Origin: Polytrichum commune
Lineage: Eukaryota; Streptophyta; Polytrichopsida; Polytrichales; Polytrichaceae
Length of the DNA stretch: 64,000 nucleotides
Direction: 5' to 3'
Assembly: GCA_950295325.1 (NCBI GenBank)
Contig: OX485805.1
Span: forward strand, 55,328,758 to 55,392,757
Shown: in pieces, positions 13,462-24,458 of the stretch
Layout of the letters: each line of letters opens with the position of its first letter
Position numbering within the stretch: the first letter of the stretch is position 1
The notes under the pieces: model-generated
The model's input: the letters and a program-made list of their open reading frames with translations, nothing else
Told to the model about the DNA's origin: nothing
Database searches by the model: none
Position numbers and translations under genes: made by a program

Positions 13462-13699
13462 TGAATGCACATTACATCATAAATTGCTTGAAACTTGATG
13501 CATTGATGTTCATCATGATTATGTATGCCACACCAAAAAACATCCTCAAATAATTTGATGAACTCCAAGAAATTCAATTCAACATTGACAACCACACTTC
13601 TTAGTTTTATTTATTTATTTATACTTTATGACCCTTCCCTTCAGTTTGTAGCAAGTGAACAATGAGTGTTGTTATGTGAGAAATGTTTGAGCCTTTAGA

Positions 13700-14104
13700 G
13701 GTTGAGTTAGACGGGGTAGGAAGCATGACTCAAATATTGTCTCTAGTGTTGTATGGTATTTTATGGCATTGCAGTAACTTTTCTAATGACACTTCTTACG
13801 AATAAGTTTACAACATTTGTCATCCCAACTTCCATTTCTGTAATGAAACACTTACAACTTTGATTATTCTACATCCTAATGTTATTGTGATGAGATCTTG
13901 TTGTGAATGATTGAAAATTGGATGAAGATCACTCAATAAGTGATAGTGATTGCAATATCATAAGTCTAAAATGCCCATTTTTCTACATAGATCGAAAATT
14001 AATGTAAGGTTACATTTAGTATTGGTGACTCTACACGGGCGGTTTACAATTAGTATTGAGCAAGACAAATAGAATTGGTGACACTAAATACAATGTTTAG
14101 TGTA
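13700..14104 (-). mobile_element. TA-flanked MITE family F, copy 1
   Basis: The reverse complement matches 35125..35520 over about 400 bases. The visible end at 14102 has the CACTAAA...TTTAGTG subterminal palindrome followed by TA, as in the 220-bp elements near 33 to 34 kb. The other end is not recognisable. It is non-coding and probably a Tc1/mariner-like non-autonomous element. Confidence 0.6.
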
Positions 14105-15461
14105 GTATAGGAGAGTATCACCCCCTACATTATAAGTTAGTATAATCCTAGTGGGGTAGATGGAGGAAGTTGGCACGTGGGAATTTGAGGGCATGTGTGT
14201 GTTAGGTGGTGTACCATGCCGACCATTTGTGTATTTGGGGGCCAACAAATGGATACGCATAATTGCTGCATGTTTTTGGGGGGCCTTTACAAGCTTAGGT
14301 CCATTGGTCATTCCTTGTGTACTACCTTATTACACATAGTACATCAAGGCATGTACCTAACTCTCTCTAGGAGTTTACTTTTGCCTTTCTCTTGTGTTGT
14401 CCTAGGCACTCGCATTGCCAGTAATGGAGTACACGGGCTCCCTCCGCAAGACCCCCCTTGCATAACTTAGAAGGTAAGGATAAAATGTGTGTTTCATTTT
14501 CATGAGCAATTATAAGGATCATTACTACATGGAACTATCATGTTTGACTTCACCTTCATATATTTTCAATATTGACTTTCTCTCTCACACACACACAAAC
14601 ATGTGTGTGTGTCTTGTCTTAAAAATTGAGCCTTAAAATCAATATCATTTCAATGGTAACTCGATCAAATTTTTTAATATAAAATATAAGGGGGGGGGGA
14701 TATTGAGTTTTTGACACCAAGTAATTAGAATCTTAGAGTGTGTTTTTCTTGAAGCTATGTTAAGCAAAGATTGTCAGTTTTGTGAACCCAAATATGTTGT
14801 CATCTCATCTTTAATTCCCTTGAAATGATAAAAATTCAAAGTTAATTTTTAAAGGTTCAAAGGCCAATTTTAGGCTTGGAAAGGCTTGTATGCGTATGGG
14901 CAGCCACTACAAGCAATATGAATCTTAGACAATTCATGACATGCATCACAAGAAACTTGTCCTGCATCATTGCAAAGACTTCAAAGTCTACCATTGTAAT
15001 AGATTTGCATTATTTTTTCACCGATTGCCTAGGAGACAAATGCTAGATTGTACATACTTCACTTAGTGACCTAAAATATTGCTGTTCCACACTTGCCATA
15101 TTTCTTTGACTATATATGTTTGAAGTCAACGGAAGGGACTTTGTGTTTGGTCACATGTCCAAATATCATGGCCTTCGAGGCTTGAGCATTGAAAATGAGA
15201 GTCACGCAATCTACTAGTGTAGGTATATAATCAGCTCCATTACTTACCATCACATACTAGGATCAATGGAGAAGTCTAAGTTCCAACCGAAGTTCCAACC
15301 GAAGCTTCAACTACTAAGTTAATAATAGCTAGAAGATGCCACTCCAAGTTGGGCTGACGGAAACCTGTCTCATGTAACAGCAACGTTGAAATGCCACATG
15401 GAGAGATTATTATTTAATCAACATCCCACTTGTTAATCTTCAAAAGTGTTACTTACACTAT
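14105..15461. other. No gene seen
   Basis: I see no gene. A run of 10 G lies at 14690..14699, and short CA/GT runs lie near 14587..14612. The 91-codon plus-strand frame at 14195..14470 has no domain. Confidence 0.5.
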
Positions 15462-15577
15462 TACACTGATTACGGTATTTAGTGTCACTTACCCTACTTT
15501 GAGGCGTATGTTACGTTACATTGATGACAAATAACTTCATTATTAGTGTCACTTCATGACACTCAACGTTTAAGTGT

Positions 15578-15611
<34 letters not shown>

Positions 15612-15963
15612 TTTTAATTTATTTATTTAAATCTTGGCATGAGTATGTTCAATATTGTTATGTGTTTGCCTATCTTACATAATGGTCTACAAGTTAATTA
15701 AAGTATACACAAATGACACTTGGCATTAGCATGCTCAAAAAGATCTTCCCCTTGCATACTAAAATGCAAAACTATCATCTTAAGTATCCCAATGTGTTAC
15801 GCTAAATGTCATAATGTAAACAAAGTTGCACTGAAAAAGCTACTTATGTTGATGAATAGTATCACATTAGCAATTCGTGGAGGTGGCACTTTGAGACCTT
15901 GGGGCATCTAGTTTAGGCCCTTCGCAAATAGTGTATGTGACACTAAATACCCTAGATGGTGTA
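15462..15963 (+). mobile_element. TA-flanked MITE family G, copy 1
   Basis: A 498-bp element at 15464..15961 is flanked by TA on both sides. The ends read CACTGATTACGGTATTTAGT and, in reverse complement, CACCATCTAGGGTATTTAGT, giving TIRs of about 25 bases. The reverse complement matches 16767..17234. A (GT)15 microsatellite at 15580..15609 is internal to this copy. A TA target duplication suggests Tc1/mariner; the class is inferred. Confidence 0.75.
15580..15609. repeat. (GT)15 microsatellite
   Basis: An uninterrupted GT run inside MITE family G copy 1. The inverted second copy of the element lacks it. Confidence 0.95.
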
Positions 15964-16369
15964 GTACAAATGTGGTATCCAAATGATATGGCCATCTAAC
16001 AACAAATGACCAAAATGACACAACAACCTATCATTTCGGTCATTTCATGTTGGATGATAGTGTCATGTAGCTACCACTTCCGTATTGTCTTGATTTTTTG
16101 CTTGGTGATGATCAAACCTCAGATTGAGTGTAGGTTACATTTTCACAACACCTACCATCAAGGAGGCTGAAAATGTGAATGCTTATGTAGAGCCCCATGG
16201 TTGCTTTTCTAAGCCAAATTAACACCTAATCGCCGTCATAGACCCCAAACTACTTTTCTATTATAATTTTGTAATCTCATTCGTATGATACCTTATAATT
16301 TTACAGGAACATTCATATAAAAATCCGATCGTGAAAATCAATAAAAATACTATCATAGACCAAAATCCT

Positions 16370-17410
16370 AGGGATGATTTGGTGCAAATTACAATAAACC
16401 TATAAGGGTAGACTTTTACTACACCCTTGATGCAGGTATTGGGAAATGAAACCCTTGAGCGGAGCAATCGAATTCACTGCCTCTTGATTGCAGGTCACTA
16501 TACCCTACGTCCTCCCAATGATTGCTTATTTAAAGTCATAATTTAACACATAAGTTGGACTTAGGAACCCCACATTAGTTTATTGAGGTTATTTTAGTAT
16601 GAGTCCACGATAAACCCACATGGACAGAATTTTACTGCACCCTCGATGCATGGCAGGTGTTGGGAAACAAATTCCTTGAGCACCGTAGTTGAGTTCACTG
16701 TTTCTTGATGGATTGCTAACTTAAGCCAAATTTAGCACCTAGGTTGGATTCAGAGACCTTGAATTACACCGTTTACGATATTCAGTGTCATGTACACTAT
16801 TTGTGAAGGGCCTAAACCAGATGTCTTGAGTCTTAAAGTGGCACGTCCTCTAATTGCCAACATGATACTATTCATCAACATAAATAACTTTTTGAAGTGA
16901 AAACACATTTACATTATGACATTTAACATAGCACATTGGGATGATAATTTTGCATAATAAGAGGAAGATATTCTTGAACACGCTAATGCTAAACGTCATG
17001 TATACACATGCTTTAGTCAATTTGTAGATCATTATGTAACATAGACATACACCTCATATCACGATCGAACATACTCATATCAAGATATAAGTAAGCACAC
17101 TCAAACACCGAATGTCATGAGGTGACACTGATTCCAAAGTTGTTGTTCATTCGTGTGACCTAGCATACGCCCCCGAGTGAGGGTCAATGACATACTGTTA
17201 CACATGTGACTACTCTCCAAACCATACAACGGTGCAGTCTATTGAGGTCAATTTAGTGCGAACCCACGATTAACCTAGCTACAGGGACAGATTTTTAATC
17301 TGCGCCTTTGATGAATGAATCTATAGCAGGTGTTGGGGAACAAGGCCTTTGAGTGTGGCAGTGTCGAAACTCGCTGTCCCTCGATTGCAGGTCACTGTAC
17401 CTTGAGTGAG
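16370..17410 (+). repeat. Tandem array J, about 205-bp unit, three copies, split by a MITE
   Basis: The landmark GCAGGT(A/G)TTGGG recurs near 16432, 16654 and 17322, in each case followed by a block with TTGAGC or TTGAGT and TTCACTG or CTCGCTG. Upstream of the second and third copies lies an ATTGAGGT...TTTAGT block. Removing the element at 16767..17234 brings the second and third copies to about 200 bases apart, like the first and second. No coding frame is conserved. Confidence 0.7.
16765..17236 (-). mobile_element. TA-flanked MITE family G, copy 2, inserted in array J
   Basis: The element spans 16767..17234 (468 bp) and is the inverted copy of 15464..15961. Its ends read CACCGTTTACG and, in reverse complement, CACCGTTGTATGG. 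It is preceded by TA and followed by CA, which I read as a mutated TA target duplication. The surrounding tandem units show where the site was before insertion. Confidence 0.72.
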
Positions 17411-18000
17411 TACTCACTCCTTCCCCCAAAAAACACTTTGGCTCCCAAATCGAGATCCGGGTCGCCAACATTTCTGGAAGGCTCGCTGCTCGATCGGCGT
17501 CTTCGATCGTACACCTTTTTTCTTGGTCACTCATGCACTCGATCGTCTAAGCTTAGCCTGCGCAAAAGCATGGGGCCTGCAGGCGAGCGACCCCGCTTTT
17601 CCCATGATGATCGAGGAGCAAATGTAAAGGCGACCAAGATACTTTCATTGCATCGACACTCTGGACACAGACTGAGGAGTCACAGCAGGGTGGAGCTTCG
17701 TGTCTTCAGAGTCTTTTTTGCGATCCAAAATATCACACTCTCTTTCCCTGTTCCGGAGAATGTTGGTGCGCAATGACAGCTGAGATATTTGAGTTTGCGA
17801 GACTTTTGGCACTCCTACACATACGAGAGTTCTTTCCCCAACTACTCTACTTCTCACTTAATTAGACTGACTCGGTGTCTACTGTGAGGGTGCTCACTCC
17901 GATGCACCCTTGTTGTCATAGCTTACACTTCAATCTAACTTGCTCCGCGTCGTCAGCTTTCGTAGCTCGAGAATACATATGATGACTCACGCTACTAAAG
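17411..18000. other. GC-richer segment without a recognisable gene
   Basis: Base composition rises here, and a 148-codon plus-strand frame runs through 17330..17776. The frame starts inside tandem unit J3, has no domain I know and overlaps equally plausible minus-strand frames. I suspect a retrotransposon LTR or leader fragment but cannot show it. Confidence 0.4.
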
Positions 18001-18884
18001 TGTGAGGTTCAACATCTTATCATATACTGTTGGTAGAACCTGGAAAACTGGATTTTCATGGAGTTATATTATGAGTAGCTAGAGGTTAGCTAGAGGTTTT
18101 CGACAACGTTTAGTTCATGTATCCTCTTCCTTCTTGGTTAGTCGATGAAACGAAGTAGCATCACTTTCTTGACACTTGATTGAACAAGTGTTTAATACAT
18201 CATGGCATAGTAGAGCAACAACCAGTTGGAAGACATCACTGGAGTTGAGCACAATGGAAATCCATGACATCTCACCACCACCAAAAACAATTTTGGGTGT
18301 TCTCAAGCAAGTCTTTTCTAGTTCAAGAATATAACCTTTTCCACCCTACATGAAAAACAAAAAACAAAAAAACTAGACTACCTTCACCTCGAGGACTTTC
18401 TCAACTATGAATACGAAGCATGCTTGAAGCAACCTCGCCCCAATGCTAAACCGTTGTTGCTAACAACACCTCAGTAATTTATAGACATGCTATTGAAATT
18501 GGTTGGTGATTGGCTATCCCAATCCCTAGAAATAATTTATTGTGCTTTTTTTGCTCTTACAATGTCATTGAAACTTGAAGATGAGACACGTTTTAACTCC
18601 AATTGCCACTCCATTAGGGATAGGTCTCCTTCCCTATTTCGGTAACGCTAGGTAGTCTCAAGTTCTTCTACCAACTAGATTGTTAGGTTGTGATAAGCCG
18701 TTACCTCACAGAAGCCGATGCATTTTTTACCCGCTTTGATGTACTTCTAGCCCCATCAAAGTATTTTGACTTCATGGGCTTTAGAATCAATATTAGTTCT
18801 TTTCATTACATTGTTAAAGCATACATATACTCACTTTATGACCTAAACATACGGTTTAGGCAAGCTAACATATTTAGAGTAAGG

Positions 18885-19300
18885 CCAAAACCCATGTAAA
18901 ATAAGTCAGCCTAAATGCATAGGGAATCGGTCCATTATTTTTGCTTCAATGAGCTTTGATGCTTCGTCTAGGGATAGCACTAGAAGTAGCTTTAGATAGT
19001 TATGTTTTCCTACCCGGTTTCCCATTCATTTACGAAACGCAACATCGGTCATGTACGTGTTGTTCGTGATTAAACAAACAGCTCAGACGCACTAGATTTT
19101 TTTAGAAGGAGCTCGAACCCATGCAAACTAAAATATTCGACCTAGATGCGTAGGATATCAGTCCATTATTCTTGTTGCAACGACTTTTGGTGCTTCATCT
19201 AGGGATAGCCCCCAAAAAGAAGCTCAATAAATTAAGTTACAGTTTCAGTGCATTTACAAAACGCAATATATCGCTTATGTACTTGCTGTTTCATGCTTGC
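18885..19300 (+). repeat. Tandem duplication, about 231-bp unit
   Basis: Two adjacent direct copies share the landmarks AT(C/A)GGTCCATTATT / ATCAGTCCATTATT, TTCGTCTAGGGATAGC / TTCATCTAGGGATAGC (231 bases apart) and TTACGAAACGCAA / TTACAAAACGCAA. They are diverged by many substitutions, so the duplication is old. Confidence 0.75.
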
Positions 19301-19689
19301 ACCAGTACTAATGACTCAAGTGTGGGATTTCTTAATCCGGGCTCTCCATTCTCCCGAATCGGAGGCTTTCGAATATTCATATCACGTGCAAACGTACATA
19401 TACTGTGCCACTTTGCACTTTTTTGTGTTCTTTTGTGGTTGGCCGGGTGTGGGCTTTTGGTTTTGACACTATTTTCTTTTGCACCGTGCACACAAATACG
19501 TGTGCAGCATGGACGTGGAGCTCGAGCTTCCCGAGGAATAATGGGTGGTGGGCTCCTCCTCGAAGTAGTAATCTTACTTACTCAATATCATGTTCAAGAG
19601 TCGGACCTCGCATAATGGCGCCTATCATGGAGGCGGTAGAGGACAACGATTAAACAAATTAGGTGCCAATAAGCGTGGTCCGGGATGAC

Positions 19690-19945
19690 CCTACATTACC
19701 GGGAGATAGTGGAGAGGTGCCTGTTTGCGAACGGAGTGGTTGGCGGTTCGATTCCCATTGTGAATCCTTCTCTCTGCTTGATGGGAAAAGCTAGCTAAGC
19801 AGTGTGGAGCCAAGAGCCCATCCACCATAAGGTAGGCAGTAAACCCCACCCTGCACCAAGAGGGTTCTTGAGCAAGGTAGGACCAACGGACTCAAATTCA
19901 CGTCGGACTGTCCGAAGTTGGTTATTTATTTATTTGCAAATAAGC
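19690..19945 (+). mobile_element. tRNA-derived SINE
   Basis: The 5' part contains an RNA polymerase III A-box match, TAGTGGAGAGG (19707..19717), and a perfect B-box, GGTTCGATTCC (19745..19755), 27 bases apart. This is the internal promoter layout of tRNA genes and tRNA-derived SINEs. The sequence between does not fold as a functional tRNA as far as I can judge. The 3' part contains GGACCAACGGACTCAAATTC, diverged versions of which recur near 21340 and 30260, and ends in a TTATTTATTTATT tail. SINE identity is inferred from this layout. Confidence 0.65.
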
Positions 19946-19951
19946 GTCAAA

Positions 19952-20206
19952 TGGCCTTATCAACTAAAATGAGCCAATTGGGCCATTATCAGACAATCCT
20001 TTTGTCATAATTGATGAGATCTCCCATATTATAACTGATTATTTGTATGGTTTTATAAACATGTGTGGTGTATTGGAATGGTTGAGTTGTATTTTAAGAA
20101 TTCTCAACGGGTATTCTCTCGTTCCAACTAGCAATCATTACGTTCCCATCACGTTCCCTACATTAAATTGAGCGGACCAATTGGCTCATTTTAGTTGATA
20201 AGGCCA
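19952..20206. mobile_element. MITE with 29-bp perfect inverted repeats
   Basis: The 255-bp element has termini that are exact reverse complements over GGCCTTATCAACTAAAATGA and the next nine bases through GAGCCAATTGG, with T as the outermost base on each side. The interior is AT-rich and non-coding. I could not settle the target duplication (only TCAA is shared in the flanks), so the superfamily is open. It starts immediately after the SINE tail. Confidence 0.8.
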
Positions 20207-23090
20207 CTCAAGCACTAAACACTAACATCCAAATTGGTGTGGACCATATTGCTACCTAGTGATAATTAGCTCATGATCCAAAGTGATCGACGGTTTTTCA
20301 ATGGCTATACGGTCTACACCAATGACAATCTCCGGACTTCGTATGTGATAGGGATCCACTAACTGCTTTTAGTGGATGGGGCAACTGTTCATCTAAATAA
20401 AGAAAAGATTAGGGTTGTCTCACCACTGGTAACAATAAAGGTGTCTCTAACAATATCCAACGAGTTCAAATATAGGCCCGAGTATCACCGTCTAATGAGG
20501 TATCTACATTTGTTGTTTTTATGTATTCTGCTTAGACCATGGTGAGAGGAAATCTATGATTGTGAGCAAAACTTTATGCCATTTGGATTGTCGATCTTGT
20601 GGCCTACATTGTAAATGGGTGCGAAAATTCACACAATCGTTCAATTTAATAACCAATTGCCCAATGACAACATCAACTTAGAAAGAGAACACTTAAAGCA
20701 CAAGTAGTCTAATGTCATCTATTCTGCGATAAGAAAAATGAACATAAATGAAGACACTCTTAAGTTGACTACATGCTCATGTTACTCATTGTCAATGTTC
20801 AAATGTTGACAATTTTGGATGTCATATACCTATTTCACGTCTAAGAGAATACTCATGGGGTTTTCGCATCTCAAAATGACATCATGCAAAATTCCTAGTA
20901 CCTAGTCATAAAAACCGAGTCGAATGTTGTCTTGGATTTTGGATTCAACAACATTCAACCAACGTCCAACGTCATGAATCCACATTGACCCCGAATCTTG
21001 GTTCCCAACTTCCGCTTACATATTCCCACGCACAAAGCAAAATGGTCGGGACACATGGATTGGTACTACAATTTCCTAAGTCCCAAGTCCACTAGCTAGC
21101 GGGTCCACTTTTATGTTACCGTTGGTGGCTCATGTGTCGGTTCAACACAATACCACTATTTGTTAGCCCTCATAGCTCAACGTCCATATTTGACATTCAT
21201 TCCTTTTTGGTAACCTCCTCTTGGAAAACATTCGGGCCCCATGCACTAGACTAGTTTAGCAAACTCGCATCCCAAAGAGTCCAACTTTTGAAAGGAAGTT
21301 GAGCCACTACATCTGTATAGTATCGAACGGCAACTCTTGAGCAGTATAAGACTAACGGACTCAAATTCCCGTTGGTGAAACACCACTAATAGTTATATAT
21401 ATATAAACAAAATCTTTCTCTTTTCAACAAATTCGGGTGTCCCAACTGAACCTTTAACTCCCAAAGGAAAAGAAAGACGATTTGTCTAGGCATCCACCTT
21501 TGTCCAACGATACCAACGTACACGTTTATGGTATAATCTCCTTGTTTGAGACACATGCACAACTAACACTTTCTTAGAACAATTCTAACTTTACAGAGAT
21601 GCCATCCATACGGACATATCCACCAGTAGAAGTACTTATTTTCTTTAATAAGAAGTTGAATTGGAACGAACTCGTTTTACACAACTTCGGGTAGGTTTCG
21701 CTTTGGCCTTTAGGGAATAACAAAGTCGGGTGATGTAAATGGGTGCAAAACTTCACACTCATTATGATCTACTACTAATGTTTGTTGTGCAAGTTAGTGT
21801 GGACCACACTAATTGAGATGACTAAAGTAGAGGGGACACCCTAGCTAGCTTCCTTATTGCCCCACCCCAAGTGTACGGCACACATACACAATGAAGGGGC
21901 CGGGGTGGTGTCCCCTTTGTGTGTAGCCCACTAATTGCAAAAGTTTCCAAGTCTACAACCGTGGCACTTTTCAATTCATTCATGACAACCTCGTACATAC
22001 ACCCATTCACTAGTAGACACACGAGGGGATCTACTCCAAGTTCCCCTTGCATTAAATAACCCAATCAACATAATGTAGATACCAAGTTCCTCAACATTAA
22101 TTACAAAAAGAGCATATGGTTGAATGATGCGTCCTAGATGACAAGTGCTAGAATGGGGTGTGTCATAAACGTATACTGGGTGGATATACATCGAGAAGGC
22201 AAGGACATGATCATGACAACTCCAAATGAAGGGGCCATGATATAACCATGGGCCAGGCTCATAAGTAGATGAAACCCATGTCATTACTTAGTCGTATACA
22301 TGATTTGAATTTGTTGCCAATCTAATAATTAAACTTTTATTATTAGAATCATTATTGTAGTCAAGAAAATTAATGTCAAAATGGACAAACGTGACTTTTA
22401 AGGGCATTATCTCACGTAAAGCATCAAAATGGACAGACGTGACATTAATGTCTTTGGGATCCATCGCTCATTCTCTTCCATACATTAGAAATAAGTGTAT
22501 CTCCAGATTGCTGATGAATGACTTTTCTATATGTTTGAGGGCATGCATGTTATAAAACAACATTATCCAACGAAACACGGTGAGACAATATATGTTTGAG
22601 GGTGGGCATGTCATTGTAGCTCCACTCATGGAGTTGCAAATGAACCTCTATAATCAAGGTTTAAGGTTTTTAAAGGGAAAAGTCACATGATAACTAGCAT
22701 TTAAAGCATTGAGCATGGATACTACTATTACATTTAAAATGTTTAATTTATTCTAATTGACAATTGACATGGAATTCCAACCCACCAAAACATGTCGTAT
22801 TTGAATTCCACATTTAAATACCAAATGCAAAAGTGATAAGGATCTAAAAGTACATCAATAAATGTTCCAAAACCCACACAAAACCTAATGTTAAGGTGAT
22901 GGACATTCTCGTATCTCAATATGTACTTGTTGCGCAAGAATTTGGGCTATTGATTTTATTGCCATCTACGCACCATCCACTGAGCTAATTGCTACCTCAA
23001 CGTTCAAATGGTCGCAAAACTGCCCTAAAATAAGGACCAAAGTTTATACTTTGGTAAGAAGATCATTCTCCTAGCCAATTAATGGGGAGA
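20207..23090. other. No gene seen
   Basis: I see no gene. A diverged SINE 3' end (GACTAACGGACTCAAATTCC) lies near 21330..21410. Short direct duplications lie at 22378..22445 (AAAATGGACA followed by ACGTGAC, twice) and at 22530..22615 (ATATGTTTGAGGG, twice). Minus-strand frames at 21822..22284 reach 102 codons without a recognisable domain. Confidence 0.5.
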
Positions 23091-23300
23091 ACCGACCGCT
23101 AGTTACAAATGAACAGTTGAGTTTGAGAAATAACCGGTTGACGTTCAAAGCTTCAGGAAAATTACCAATCACTTTAGAGAAATTTTAGAGCATATACCTC
23201 AAATTTGATAAAGGAAAAGCGAAAGGATGTTAACATGTAACCGGTTGGACTCGGAATCACTAGGATCTCGACCGACTATGCCCAACAATCTCCCCGCCCT
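23091..23300 (+). repeat. Dispersed repeat A, copy 1
   Basis: Three diverged copies share orientation (also 47147..47330 and 55209..55431). Landmarks are GCTAGTTACA, GAGAAATAACCGGTTGA, ATACCTCAAAT, AACATGTAACCGGTTGGA and TCTTCCC/TCTCCCC at the end. No frame is conserved. The CCGGTT motif occurs twice per copy. The class is unknown. Confidence 0.7.
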
Positions 23301-24458
23301 TTCAATCAAATTAGGTGCCATCTTCTTCGGTTTAACTTTCTTCCCATTGACAAGTTCCAACAGTCCACACCTGGTCACAAATCCGTGCCCTCCTGGCCGG
23401 AGTGGCCCCCTCACACACTGATTGTCCTCTCTAAATTGACATTTTGCTCATTCAACTCAACGTCGCCCAACTGCCATCTTATGTTCAAGCGTCACCTCCA
23501 AAGGCTTATTCCAAATACTGTGAATTGTTTCAAATCTCAACGTTTATCGCATGTATACAATAGTATCATCATACTTTGTTAGCTACTAACCTCTCAAACA
23601 TTCCACCTACTTCGTTCTGTTGCTTAGGGTTCTTTGCTCTGTTTCCTCCTTTGCTTCCTGTGCACAGATAGTCTCACATCAGTGCCTCCATAGAAGACTA
23701 AGGTCGGATACATAAATATAGGGAATTGTTAAGTCGACCAGAGAGACGCATCGTGCGGTCACATAACCTGTCATTGATTCTTCATCGCACACATGAAGAG
23801 GAGCACAATATCAGCTTTGTGTTAGAATTAATAAACTTGACCAACTTGGATGACACCATACATACCGACTCTGGTTGTTTTAACCGATGTGTGGTCGATT
23901 TAACAGTCCCCAGTATATATTCATATGATGAAAGACACCACAGCACTACTGGTGAGAAAGAAAGTTCACAGCACAGCATCATCGACACTGAATGTTCATC
24001 GATCACCACGAATTACCCGAATAGAGTGTCTTGTATTGAGAGATTGATTTACTCCAACTTGAACTCTATGGTACAAAATCTGATGCACTAAAAAAAACAC
24101 AGCATCAACGTCTACACCGACTCTATGCAACAAAACCTGTAGTAATGATTCCAACTAATTTCTACATGAGCAATTGTTTCGGGAGCTTTGTCACCTGTAA
24201 ACTTTTCTTCCGCTTACTATCTTCTTTTGTACAAATTGCACAACTCACTCAGAAACAACATCACTGCCTTCTTTACAAACATGACGAAAAACACCATCAT
24301 CATCACCACCATCACCACTATCACCTGTTCCAACTTTATACTACCACGGTATCTATAATCGCATTCAAAATTGGTGCATCATATGGCTAAAAGAAACCTT
24401 AGCAATCATCACCCTCATCATCGCACCAAATGGAAAGAACTTCATCGCGATGCAGGTT
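23301..24458. other. 3' flank of the HMA gene
   Basis: I see no second gene. The plus-strand frame at 23726..24091 (121 codons) lacks a domain and faces the HMA gene tail-to-tail. The minus strand just past the HMA stop (24458 downward) is probably 3' untranslated sequence; I find no canonical AATAAA signal. A CAT/CAC trinucleotide run at 24294..24322 gives a meaningless poly-His frame on the plus strand. Confidence 0.45.

Noticed and set aside
17330-17776. 148-codon plus-strand frame, the longest on that strand
   Set aside because: No domain; it starts inside a tandem repeat unit and overlaps equally long minus-strand frames.
19172-19615. 147-codon plus-strand frame
   Set aside because: It begins in the second unit of the 231-bp duplication, has frames of similar quality on the other strand and in other phases, and matches no family.
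19707-19755. Functional tRNA gene
   Set aside because: A- and B-boxes are present, but I could not form acceptor or anticodon stems, and the downstream part recurs as a dispersed tail, so SINE fits better.
24294-24322. Poly-His metal-binding peptide next to the HMA gene
   Set aside because: It is a CAT/CAC microsatellite frame on the opposite strand without a start context or conservation evidence.
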